DNA from: Psoroptes ovis
Taxonomy: Eukaryota > Arthropoda > Arachnida > Sarcoptiformes > Psoroptidae
Reading direction: 5' to 3'
Length of the DNA stretch: 64,000 nucleotides
NCBI GenBank assembly: GCA_002943765.1
Contig: PQWQ01000001.1
Coordinates: 4,685,501 to 4,749,500 of the forward strand
Shown here: piece after piece, positions 10,202-22,800 of the stretch
How positions within the stretch are numbered: the stretch's first letter is position 1
How the letters are laid out: the number at the start of each line of letters is the position of its first letter
Position numbers and translations under genes: made by a program
The notes under the pieces: generated by a model
The model's database searches: none
Told to the model about the DNA's origin: nothing
Seen by the model: only the letters and a program-made list of their open reading frames with translations

Positions 10202-10318
10202 GATCATTGGTTGTCCTTTGACCATGGTAATACATGGTTTAAGATACTCGACTTTCAGACTTTTCAATATGTCATGGTATCGGATGAAAATATCGAAAAA
10301 TTTCATCCAACAATGTAA
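10202..10318 (+). pseudogene. Possible exon remnant with an Asp-box (BNR) motif
   Basis: After a good acceptor (run of T then AG at 10198-10199) one frame encodes 38 residues beginning DHWLSFDHGNTWFKILDF and ending in a stop at 10316-10318. SFDHGNTW fits the Asp-box consensus S-x-D-x-G-x-T-W exactly; that motif is found in sialidases and in the VPS10 propellers of sortilins. A possible donor (CAG/gtaaat) follows at 10359, beyond the stop. No matching exons were found on either side, so this could be a decayed gene fragment or coincidence. Confidence 0.3.
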
Positions 10319-11169
10319 CATATGGTACCGAATAATGAATGCAGAAACCGACCCTACAGGTAAATCCGATATCCTTCATTTCTTGTGTGACAAAGCAGTA
10401 CAATAACAAGAGCGATACAATTGATTGAATTGATTCATTCATTTTGTTGAAATTTAATCCGTATAAACAAACAAACAAATGAACAAATGAATACATAAAC
10501 AAAAAAAAAACAAAATCTCCAATATGTGATGTTTCAATGAAAACATTGATCACATTGATTACATTGACATTCTTCGATTCTCACCATCTCTTTACATTTA
10601 TTTGTTGGTTATTTGCTTGTTGTTTGTGCTGGTTATTTGTTTGAATTTAAATAAATAAATACATAAACATAATCAACGATAACAACAAACAACAATAACA
10701 ATGATGATGATGATGGTAACAAATTATTTACAAGCTATTTGTGGTTTTTGATTTCAAAAAATCAATTCATTTCAATGAAAAAGAAAAAGAAAACAATTCA
10801 ATTGAATTCAATTCAATGAATGAATGATTGAATGTCCCATTGTAATCATAAACAATGGTAATAATAATGGTCTAGTCATGGACAATGGTCTGGTCGGTAG
10901 GAGTGATCATGAATGATGGAAGAGTAATGTTGATGATGATCTACATTATTATGTACAATACAAATAATACTAATGCAAACAATACAAATAATCAATGAAT
11001 GGTAATAATAATAATCAAAAACAATAAGAAACAAGGCCATTGGACCTTTGGACAATTGTCTTTGGGTCTTAGGGTCTTCACGTAGATTGTTTTTGTTGTT
11101 TTCGCTGTTGTTTTTCTTGTTGATAATCGATAACAAATCAATTGATTGAATCATATATTCATTCATGTA

Positions 11170-11560
11170 TTATTTGATATTATTACCTGGTATGAGGTCA
11201 TTTCGAACGTAGAAGTACTAGGGCTATGCATACATATTTATTGATCGTTTATTTCTTGATCATTTCAGCTCAAGAAATATTCGAGATTTTATCATAGATT
11301 TCGGTCCATCGGCTCGAACACTGGTCAATTCGCCGTACATTTTTCAATATCTTCTCGTATCTTCATATTCAAAGTTCTTCAAAGACATAATACAAGTTGC
11401 AATTGGCGACTGTCGGACTGATTGACTGATAACTGACTGACCGTCAGGCAACACAGGTAGTAATCTTAGGTATTTTGTACATTGTACATTTCTCTCGAAT
11501 GGACAGGTAATTTGTCACCGTCTGTCATATGGAAGATGTAGACAAAGATAAAGCGAGAGA
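11170..11560. other. GC-richer island with short open frames, unidentified
   Basis: This patch has higher GC and complexity than its surroundings. On the plus strand a ttcag acceptor at 11264-11268 is followed by a frame open from 11270 to a stop at 11423-11425, but a second plus frame is also open over much of it and the product is not recognised. It could be an old transposon remnant. Confidence 0.25.
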
Positions 11561-14500
11561 TACATTGAGTCACATTGAATTCATTCATCTATTTTTTTTG
11601 CTGAATTAATTCATTTCGAAAACAAGTCTTTATGATAACCAAATACACGACAACATTCACAATGAATGGTGACAAGAATATCAAATCGAATATGCCTGAA
11701 ATGCTTGAAATGCCAATGACACAAGTGTTTATTGGTTGGTGTATGGCGACAATTATTTTCATTTTGAATTAAGGAAAATTATCTGGAAAATTTTCGTCGT
11801 ATTACAACCAAAGTAAACCAATGTGTGAACATCACTTCGTTAAAATGTGAAAATCAGCTTCGTGGAAATTAAATTCGTTTGTTTGATCATCGATTTTTTG
11901 ATTGATTTCCACATTGATTTCTTCATCTATTTCCATTGATTTCCATTGAGATCGATTGATTATCATTGAAATTGGTTGATTTTCCATCGATTTTCATGTA
12001 GATTTCCATTAATTTCGTATCTTCTTACCATGGCATTCACTTGCCATTTTTCATTATTATAATTCATTGAATGTCAAAAATTTTTGATGTTTGTTTGCAT
12101 TGTACAGTATGAAAACGCCAAAAATCTTCAACGATTTTCCAGAAAAAATTGTTGGATGGATTCAGGTTACAACAAATGAACGAGCAAACAAATCAACAGC
12201 AACAAACCAACGTCGTATTCGTCGTAGTCATCGTCGAAGTTGAACAAAACAACAGCCCGAACAGCAACCGAATACCATCCATTATCATCCATTATTTTTT
12301 TTTTTTTTTCAATGCAAAGTAAATGAAAACAAATACACGAACACGGCCATAGACACTGCATTGTTTGGCCTAAAATTTTCATTCATTTTCATCCAATATT
12401 CGGCTCTGGTTCTTCGGCCATTGTTGCTGTGCATATGCGATCAATTTTCATTTTCCATTATTTTCATTTTGTTTTCAATTCAATTCAATTCAATTCATCA
12501 TCCATAAGTAATAATGGTGATAATTTTCAATTTTTTTTTTTTTTTCGAAAAATTTCCATCCAAAAATTTTTTGGTATTATTTTTCATAGAAATGGAATAA
12601 AATGAAATAATTTTTTGTTTGTTTTTCATTTTAATCATTTGAAAATGTACATTGAAATTGCATGGAAAATGTTTGAAAGCTTTACCATGGCCCTAGCTTG
12701 GTTGGCTGATAGGATCGACTTTCGAGCTTTTAACGTCGACTCATTTTGAATATTTTCATTCTCACTGGTTTTATGTTCGATTCGGTAAATCTGATTAATC
12801 TTTTTCCGCTTTTGTTCATTTGGTTGTTTGATCGTTTGTTCATTTGTTTGTTTGCTTATTTGTTCGTTCATTACGTCAATGGGTCGAGAGAAATTGCTGA
12901 ACAAATTTTGCTGAAGACCCTTATGAAACAGTCGAAAAACAATAAACAAACAAACATAATGCATTTTTTTTTGCATTCATTTCGATTGAATGAATATGAA
13001 CAAATGAAAATGAATTTGTTTACTTTTTATGAATGAATGAAATTTGATAAAAGAAGCTATTTTCTCTTTATGAAAATTAGCTTCATGGAATAACCCTAAA
13101 CATCCATTAAGTTTTATTTGTTTTTAATCGTTTCACACAAGTGACCGATCGATTGAGAATTTCCTTTTCAAAATATGAATCAATCAATTTGAATTGAACT
13201 GCTTAGAAACTGTAATAAAACTTGAAGCCTAATCAATAGCTGAAGCCAATTAAGTTGTTGAATTCAATTTGAAATTGATTGAAAATGAAATCTTTTTGAA
13301 TTTAGTTTCATATATTCAAAGATGATAAATTTCAATTTATCATTTGATTATCAATTGTCTCAGTTCAAATTCAAATTAATTCAATCGATGAATTGGCTAA
13401 TCAATTGAAATTTTGATAAATCAGTCATAAAATAAATTATTATCAATTAATTTTTATCAAATTTTCAAAAATATTTACGATTTTCTACGATTACGGTATA
13501 AGCACATAGGGTTATATGTTATAGCTAAAACTGAATAATCATTGAACATTTTTTCTTCATTCAATTATCATTCAAAATTGTCATTCATAGCGCATGCATT
13601 TTCTATGACAATTTTCATTATTTTATTTTTTCAAATTAATTTTTATGGCCATAATCTTGATGATGGTATGATCATATCATCATATCATTATTCTCATATG
13701 ATTTAAGAGGCCAATATATTGAATGAAAACATGCAAAGCAAACATAAAATCAAGCCAACAAAAAACGGAAAGCAAATACGCATATGCACCATAGGCCTTA
13801 CCAGACCTTGCCATTTGGTTCAACATTCTAAAATGCATTATGATCATGATTTGAACAACACCAACAGCGAATTCGTAACAACCTTAAACATTACTATTTA
13901 CCAGTTTGTTTAGGAGGAGCATTACCATTTCATATATACACATGATCATTGGTTATATTAATGGAAATAAATAAAGATGCAAAACAACCCGTAATAAAAT
14001 TGAATGATTAAGGGTTCTGCCTATATTTTTTGATTAGTATTCGTTAGTTTGTTCAAACGTCTTTATCATTTGAAATGAATTGTACATTTTATTTTAAAAT
14101 CAAATGAATTTTCTTCATTTTCTAATGAGAACATCGGCTTTTGTTTTGTTTTTTCGCTACAAAACGATTTAAATTCAAATCAAATCATATGGCATTTACG
14201 ATTGATATTTACTTTACGAACAACAGCGATTGCGAACTGGTAATTGCGAACAGTACTTACGAACGAAATGATTACGACCGAAATGATTGTAAATAAACGA
14301 ATGTTGATAAAATCAACGAATCAAAGCGAAAAATTTTAAAAATTTCTGATTCACAATTTTTTCTCCAAGTGAATTAATTTGAATTAAATTAATTTAATTT
14401 TAATCGGTTTGAGTCTAATTGAATTTAATTCATTCGAAACGAATTAATTTCAATTAATCAGTGTTAAATTAATGATCATAATAATATTCTTCAAATTATC

Positions 14501-15966
14501 ATCAAAATAATTAGCGTTCCAATGATTCTATTGTTTCAATCAAAAATATATTCAATTAAAAATCATTAATTTTTCAATCTTGAACTATTCGATCTTTAAT
14601 TATTTGATCAATCATCCATTGATCAATTTTTATTGATCAAGAACTAGTCACTCACTCATTTATCACCAATCAAAGCATCGCATCTTTAAGTCAAATCATC
14701 TTTGTGTAAGTTTTTATTTCAATCTTATTCAAATTTATTTGTCTTGAAAAAATTTCTTTAAGACCGAATTCACAGAACTGAATACGAAATGAAACATTTT
14801 TTTTTTCAACATGTGTCATTTATTACACTTCAATATTCAAATGGCATTTCAAATTGATGGTCAATTTCTTAAAACACTTGTGACACATTTGAAAGTTTTA
14901 CGAGTAAATATTAATGTGCGTGTGTGAATATACAAGTTCAAAGTTTTCATATGTCACATGTGTCTAATTAATATTTTTTAAAAAATTTTTTCTTTGAAAA
15001 TTTTCTCATACCCAAGACACACTGGTATACAAACACATTTTAAAATTTGATTTGACATAAATCGACCAGCAAAAACCATTGAAAATTTAAATTACAACCA
15101 AATTTTGACCAATAAGTAAATGACTATATGATTTTTCTTGACATTGACTTGAAGTAATTCACAAGTGGTTCATTTTTTCATCCACTTTTAAATACTTGAA
15201 GTTGATTTCAGTGATTTTTGGTGGATTTAGTAGTCATGAAGTTTGAATTGAAAATTCAGCAAAATTCACTCGATTCAACAAATAAAAAAAATGTAAGATT
15301 GGCTTTATTTTGCGAATCCATATGGCTTTTGCTTTGATTGGCCTTATGGCTTTTGGCCAATGATTCCTTTCGATAAATACTTGAAAATTTTGGCCTAAAC
15401 GTCCATATACATTAAGGTTTTCGAGTTTAGTCTGCTATTTGGTTGATATTTTTGCCTGTTTTCCAATCGTACAAATTGTAAATTTTTCTGTTGTTTTTAG
15501 TTGTCGATGATGATTGAAGACATTTATCAACGACTAATCAATTTATGATAATTTAAACTCCGATATTCCCCATCCATCAATACGATCGCTATCATCATGT
15601 ATATGCGAATGGTTTGATGGTTTGTATGGTTTGACGGCATGCCATACGTTTTAAAATTCATCATTATTCAAAGACAATGAACATTTTTTGTTTGTTGATT
15701 TAGACCGCTTCATTCGAATTCGTTTGCCGATCGGGTAAATTGGATATTGTTGATCATTGATCGCTTTGCCGAAATAAACAAAAACAATCGGAAATCATTG
15801 TCTTTGTAATTTGTTTGTTGATTTATTTTTATTTGTTTTGATTAATGTTTTTTGATTGCTTGTTTGATTGATTGATTGATTTATTAATCGATTAATTAAT
15901 GATTTATTGTGTTTGATTATAGAGTTTTTAATTCGAAATCATCGAGATTGATCAAGAGAGAGAAAG

Positions 15967-18900
15967 ATGAATGCATATCAAATACCATCATTCAATACAT
16001 CGCCATCAACATCACCATTTACCAATTATTTTTCGCCACAAAATACCTATGGTGGTGTTATATCGTCATCATCGGCAGCATCTTCATTAGCGTCTGCATC
16101 GTCTTATGGTACAAGTGCCAATAATAACGATGGAACAAGTCCACGTTCATCGACATCATCATCATCATCATCTACGGTGACAACATCAACGTCAACATCG
16201 GCAGCAATAACAACAGCAATAAATGGTCAACATAATAATCAACAACAACCGCATCATTCACATTCGAATAGCCAGCAACAATCAAAAATGACAAATGTTG
16301 CCAATCAACAGCCATCGATATTATCACCATTACCATCATCACAATCGTCATCTTTTGTGGCAACAAATTATTTTCCACAATCACATGCACATCAATTGCA
16401 TCAGCCATTTGCATCAACAACACCAACATTCGATGCAGCTAATCATCATCATCAACATCATAATCAACATTCTCACATTCATTCAAATCTTCAGCACAAT
16501 AATAATATAAACAGTCATAATTCGCATCATCATACACATGCATCACATTTGAATATTCATTCTAATCATCATCTGAATACTCATACACATTATTCTCATC
16601 TTACATCCGCTACAACTTCGACTAATCCGCATCATCATCATTCTAATCATCATCCACATTCACATCATCATCATTCATTGCAGCAATCATCAATAAATGC
16701 AGTCAATCCTTATGTTCATAGTAAGTTTATTTTACATTTTGATTAATTTTTTCTTTGATAAACATTAATCATTATTCAAAATATACATTGCTCAAATCAA
16801 AAGATCATTATAGCCCATATACAAATTCAACCAATTCATCAACATCACATATGATTGTTGCACCAAATCATTTTGATTATAGTAACAATAATAGCAATGG
16901 TAATGCATCGATTTCTAGTGCAAATACTAATAATAATGATGAATTATATCATCAACAATCATCGTCAACATCATCATCATCATCGACAGCAGCTGCAGTA
17001 GCTGCAGCAGCAGCAGCAGCGGCCGCTGCTGCCGCCGCTGTCCATCATACAACCAATGCTACATCATCTTATCCATATCTTAATTGTTCAGCGAATTATC
17101 CAACATCATATTCACCATTTGCAAGCATTTCGACAACATTACCAGCACATAGTAATAATTTGAATGCACCAACAACCGCGTCGACAGCAAGCAATGATCA
17201 AACAAATGATGATAATAATAATGGTAATGAATTATCATATCAATCATCATCAGGTAATATCTTTCATTGTATGATTTTTAATAATAATTTTAAAACGATT
17301 GTAAATATTTTAGAATTATATTTAACAAATTTATGTAATAATAACAACACTAATAATAATACCACTGATAATAATCGTATATCAAATGGAAATGATGATT
17401 TATACAATTTAAATAATCACAACAATAATAATATTAAAAATAATTCAATCAACTCGCTAAATGAACATACATTGACAACGACAACATCGACAACAACAAC
17501 ATCAGCAGCCGCATCCTCATTGATACCGATGGTATCGACAAAAAAAGCTAAACGTAATGGCCGGCGTAATACACGAAGACAAGTGAATAGTAATAATGGC
17601 AATCATAATGGTCATAATAATAATAATAATATCAACAATAATAATCATTGTATTACTAATAATATAAATAATCATATATCACTGACATCATCATCATCAG
17701 CATCGCCATCACCTGAAAATAATATTGATCGTATATTTATTTGGTATATTGATGAAACAATATTATCATATTTAACAATAAATGAATATAATCGTTTTAC
17801 ATCGAATAATTTTGATGTAAGTTTTTTGTTTCATAATTTAAATTAATTGTATTCGATTAATGTTTTGTTTCATCAATCAATTCAAATTAGGATACATCAT
17901 TATATAATGAAATATTTTTATTTATAAATAAATTTGCTGAAAAGTATTTATTTTTATCTGATTTAAAGGTAAGTTTCAAAATGGATATTTGATTTAAATT
18001 AATTCATTCATCGGAGTTTGTTAATTATGAGGGAAAAAATGACAAATTAATTAAAATCTTGAACTTTTCTCTTGTGTAATTTTTTTCACGTAAATTCAAG
18101 GATATTGATCAATCACATATTGATGATTCAGCTGCCGATGATAATGGACAAGATTTAAGGTGATTTTGACAATTTTTTATGGATTAATTGGAATGAATTA
18201 TAATCAAATTATTCATTTTATTAATTAATTAGTAATTATAATTTTCAAAATGATGGATTTAAAACATCAATTTCAATGCATCAATCTGGTGGTGTTGGTG
18301 TTGGTGGTAGTAATAATTCATTAATTTTAAATAATTGTAATAATGGTGATCTAAGACAAAAGATGGCATTAAGATTTCGTAAAATAAATGAAATTTATAC
18401 AAATTATTGTGATAAAATTGAAGGTAAATCAATTAATTGATTAAGGAATAAATTGGCATGAAATATGCAAATAAGATGAATGCGTAATAATAAGTCTTAG
18501 TCATGTCTTGTCTTGATTTGATCGATCAATCAATCAATATTAATCATCTGAATTAAATTTTAATAATTTCGAAATCAAACAATCATTTCGAAAATTCAAT
18601 TTACAATCAAAGATTATGTAATTTTCCCTTTTTGATAATAACATAATCATCAAGTATTGATTTGAGAAATTTATTATTTCAATTCAAAACTATGTCAATC
18701 TTGATCTTGATTTTGAATATTATTAATTAATTAATTTCTTACAATAATTTTGAATGAAAATAATTGAAATTTTTTTTTTGTTATCGTTATCATATTTGAT
18801 CATTATGATTAGCAAATTTATCAAATTTCAATCATCAAATTTGAATATTTATTTGAATTTATGATTGATTTCACTTGAATTAATCCCATTTTCCCATGGT

Positions 18901-19833
18901 CTTACAACATTCATTATAATTATTATTCAATTTTTGCTAAAATTTCTCTTTGTTCTTATATTTAAATGACAGAATTAATGGATAAAAATGATTATGAACA
19001 ATTACAAGATATTATTAAACGTTTTGATTTATTTAGCAAGAATTGGATACATCCAGCAATGAAAGCATTATCATTTATTAAAACAAGGTCAGTGTGGTTC
19101 GTGTGTTGTTGGGCATTTTCAAATAATTATTTTCGAAGCTAATGTTGAACTTCATTGTTTTCTATTTCAATTTTTCATTTAAATATAATTTTCTTTTACA
19201 GATCAAATTGTTTAAATGTATTAATTTCAACATCACCATTAATATATACGATAACAAAATTGTTAATATTTCAACTTGGAACATATTTTTCAATTGGTAA
19301 TGTTTATAGCTGCTCAAAGACAAGTATGTATGCAACAATAATTTATTCATTCATTTTTTGATTTGTTTTTGTAATTAAAATTAATTTTGATGATGATGAT
19401 ACATGAGATTATTATTATTATTATTATGACCATTATCAAAATCATGATAATAATTTATCATTATCACGTGTTGAATCTATTTTATTCATTTCTAAATCTT
19501 TATTTTCATTTATTTTTTAATATATTCAATGATTATTTGGGATAAAATTTGAAACAAATGAAAAAATAGGCAAAGAACATACAATCAATCGTATATTGAA
19601 TCGTTATGGATCATCATGTACATATATTGTAATTGGTAAAGGTTCAGATGAACAACAATTATCACAAAAGGTTAATAAACATTTTGATTAGACATCTTCA
19701 TTATTAACATTTTTTTTTAATTAAAAATCTTTTATATTTTTTTTGATTATCACAGCTTGAATTACCATTTTGGCCAATAACTGAACGTGAACATTTTGAT
19801 TCATTATTGAATGCTATGCATTATTTTTTCTGA
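15967..19833 (+). CDS. eya: Eyes absent homologue with substituted phosphatase active site
   Basis: EYA proteins are nuclear co-activators of SIX homeodomain factors and, normally, HAD-type tyrosine phosphatases. Exons: 15967-16720, 16804-17816, 17891-17968, 18101-18159, 18233-18423, 18973-19087, 19202-19323, 19570-19670 and 19756-19833; they join in frame to 836 codons. An in-frame TGA at 15949 supports the start. The second exon's acceptor (16802-16803) was chosen by frame and is the least certain junction. The N-terminal half is Ser/His/Asn-rich with an Ala run. The Eya domain (about 562-836) matches the family: HIDDSAADDNGQDLSNY, RKINEIYTNYC, ALSFIKTRSNCLNVLIS, NVYSCSKTSKEH, PFWPI. However, the family WDLDET reads WYIDET (Tyr566) and GDG reads GKG (Lys801), so two metal-binding Asp residues are missing. 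A phosphatase-dead co-activator is inferred. Confidence 0.93.
16430..16690 (+). repeat. His-rich low-complexity segment in eya exon 1
   Basis: Repeated CAT/CAC codons encode many short His runs mixed with Asn and Ser. It lies in the poorly conserved transactivation half of the protein. Confidence 0.85.
16987..17040 (+). repeat. Poly-alanine tract in eya exon 2
   Basis: Mixed GCA/GCT/GCC/GCG codons encode three Ala, a Val and a run of about 13 Ala. Codon mixing argues against a pure recent trinucleotide expansion. Confidence 0.85.
17254..17313 (+). other. Possible 60-bp stop-free intron inside eya exon 2
   Basis: The segment begins gtaata after CAG and ends attttag, has a length divisible by three and contains no stop. 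It encodes 20 residues (including FHCMIFNNNFK) that differ in character from the Asn/Ser-rich flanks. Either it is spliced, giving an 816-residue protein, or it is retained. Confidence 0.5.
18424..18972 (+). other. eya intron 5 (549 bp), the longest in the gene
   Basis: The intron begins gtaaat and ends tgacag, in phase 1. It is plain AT-rich sequence without repeats or open frames of note. Confidence 0.8.
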
Positions 19834-22800
19834 AATTGAAAATTGATGGCGATTGAATAATGAATTTGTAATTAGAATTTCAAATTATTTTCAGCCAATT
19901 CAAGTCATACATTCAAGTTTGTACATTATCTATTAATCAACAATGTGGATATATATGAAATTCATTTGATCATTTGAAGAAAAAAAAACAATAAACACAT
20001 CAATGATAATGATTGTAATAATAATGTTAATTCGAAATGATGTTCATCATCATCATTTCAAATTCATAATTTATTATTAATTAATACGCTAAAAACATAT
20101 GATAATTGATTTGATGGCCAAAATATTACCTTGCATAACATACATCTCGAATAATGATAATAATAACAAATAAGCATCGACAATGATCATGAAAAACATG
20201 AAAACATCATTGAAAATTATTGAAATTATTCATCATTATTATCATATTTTCGATTAATTTTACCACGAAAAATTGATTTCAATCAAATTGATTTTGATTT
20301 TTTTTTCTTCTTCCATTATTATTTCTATGAAACATATTTGAACATGTTTGATGATCAATAATGATGTCGAATCAATGGTGGATCAGATTGATGCATACAA
20401 TTGTATACATATTGAAAATTCCTTTTAAAATAATGCCATGAACATTGATAGATATTGATTGATATTAGGCATTTCTTTGAAAATTAATGATAAATAAATA
20501 AATAAATAAATGGAATAATCAATGATAATAAATTGTGTTTATTTGTTTCGAAGAAATATTGTATTTGACTTAAATTCATTTACTTTATTAATCATGATCA
20601 TCATTATAATTATTTCAATTATTATTATCGAAATTTTAATCTTTTTCTTATCTGAAGCCATAAAATTTTCAATGCATTATCTTATTTGTTATTATCATTT
20701 GAAAATAATTGAATTAACAATCATTTTTTAATGATAATAATGATGTAACATCAAGTCAAAGAAAAAAGACAAACGACATTTTGCTATGTGATTGTTGATA
20801 CATACAATTACACATCACCAACACACTAAGGTTCAATGTCAAAAGATCATGGTCAAACCATTTTTAGTTTGCTCATTTGATTTGATCTAAAAATGATAAT
20901 TACAATAAAACAATTATAATAATGTTGTCTGATATAAGATGATGATTTCAAGGTTTTCATTTAAATCGAAATTAATCATCATTATATGGCCTGCACATCA
21001 ATGATCTCTTAACTATCAACTACCAAACAAATATCAATCAAAAATGGTTCACCATTTATTTCCAATGTTTATAATGTTAAATTTAATTATTATTGATATT
21101 TATGACATTCTATTGCTAATTTTTATGTTTTAGATCGAAATCGAATTCTAAATTATATAATCAAATGTTTCATTATATAAATAATAATGATCATCATGAT
21201 AATAATGAGCACGTTTTTAGCATGTCTTTTAGGCTTTTATTAATTTCAAGATTAATCTTAATGATCATGTTTGATTTGTATGGGTTTGAATTGATATTTT
21301 TTTTTATATTCAAATTAATTGCATTTGAAATTGAATATATCAAAGATGGAGAAACGTATCGATGAAACGAAATTCAAATTCAAATGTTTCATGTTCATGT
21401 TTTGTTCATGGATGTTTAGTGGATGTGTTTATTTATTTGTTTATTCATTTATTTATTTATTTATTTAGAAAAATCTCAAAAGAAATAAATAAATAGTTAG
21501 TTATCTATTTTGAATGTAGAAAAAAAGGTCAAACAAAAAAAAAATTAACCATTAAACCATCAAACATTATTATTATGATTATAATAATTTTGTTTATATT
21601 CAATTTGATTTTGAAAGTGAAATTTTCTTGTTTGATTTTCTTCGTGATTTTCTCCTGATTTTCTTCTGAATATTTTGTTTTATTTTTGCTTGATGTTTTG
21701 CTTGATTTGAACTTCAAAATAATGAAATAGAAATTGAGAGTGAAATATAATTATTTATTAAATGAGAATAATAAGAGAATTTACTGAAATGAAAACAGTG
21801 AAAATGTATCTTCATGTATTCAAGCAGCAACAGCAACAACGATGACAAGGCAAGCAAGGTTCTTAGTGTCTTTTAGCATCAACTTTTCTTAATTTTAGCA
21901 AAGATTTTTCGAATCTAAGAAAGTGAAAACGAAAAGAAAATCTCTTTAATTTTTGAATCATTCAAAGCAACAACTGAATTCAATTCAAAAATGAATATAT
22001 CATCGTTGAGATTTAAGCAAAATTCAATTCATTGTTTATAAATTATATTTCAAAGATGTATTTAATCTTTGAACGGCTTAGCATCGTACCACTGAGCACT
22101 TATTATCATCATCATCATCATCATCAACAATCTAATTGTTCATAGAATAAGAATGTAATTTTTCGTGTGTGTGTTTACGTACAAATGTTTCCTCCATAGA
22201 CCTTTAAGCTGAAACCAAATCATGATTATCTCTTTGTAATTTTGACTCTTGACTATTTTACTTTTTTTTGTTTTTTCCCAATTCATTAATGTTCATATAA
22301 AACAAATGAGAATATTACATAATAAAACTTTCAATTTCATTCATTCAATTTTTTGCTTTTTGTGTAATCATTTACAATTATTGAACATATTCTCATTCAT
22401 TCATTTTGAATTCATTCAATTCAATCAAAATTTTTCTGATTTCAAAATAAAATAAAATAACGTAATTTTGAATCGAAATTTCACGCAATTTCATTTCAAA
22501 TGCTTCATTTCGTTTTGTAGTGAAAACACGAGAATTTTTTCAAAACACAAAAAAAAACAAATCATTTCAATTCAAAAATTCATTGATGCAACAAGTGTCT
22601 ACAATTTTTTTTTCAAATTTTTAATTTGTGTTTAATTTTAATATGAAAATTCAAACTCAAATAATCAGCTGTAAATCCTCGATTCCACGACGATTTATTA
22701 TTATCAAATTTTGATTAAACATTGAATTGAAAAATTGAAAAACAAATTGAAAAAACAAACATAATTCAAATCAATTAATCGAATAACTAAAACTAAAAAT

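Larger units (their letters stand above)
7839..15922. other. Intergenic region between the LINE and eya
   Basis: About 8 kb of AT-rich DNA without a gene I can support. It contains the perfect hairpins at 8577-8607 and 9903-9931, a member of a dispersed repeat at 9310-9425, and the Asp-box remnant at 10202-10318. GC-richer patches lie around 11170-11560, 12680-12760 and 13730-13910; they have short open frames on both strands but no recognisable product. A pyrimidine-poor acceptor (attatag) at 15913-15922 may be the 3' end of an intron in the eya 5' UTR. Confidence 0.5.

Noticed and set aside
12109..12243. 44-codon frame ending in Arg-rich sequence (NQRRIRRSHRRS)
   Set aside because: Short, no homologue recognised, and the basic tail comes from a CGT/CGA repeat.
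12680..12790. tRNA-like words (TAGCTTGGTTGG, GTTCGATTC)
   Set aside because: Spacing and stems do not form a cloverleaf; no acceptor or anticodon arm can be drawn.
12635..12976. 113-codon minus frame and 96-codon plus frame in the same place
   Set aside because: Much of both is translated TTTG/TTCA repeats; neither shows a recognisable domain.
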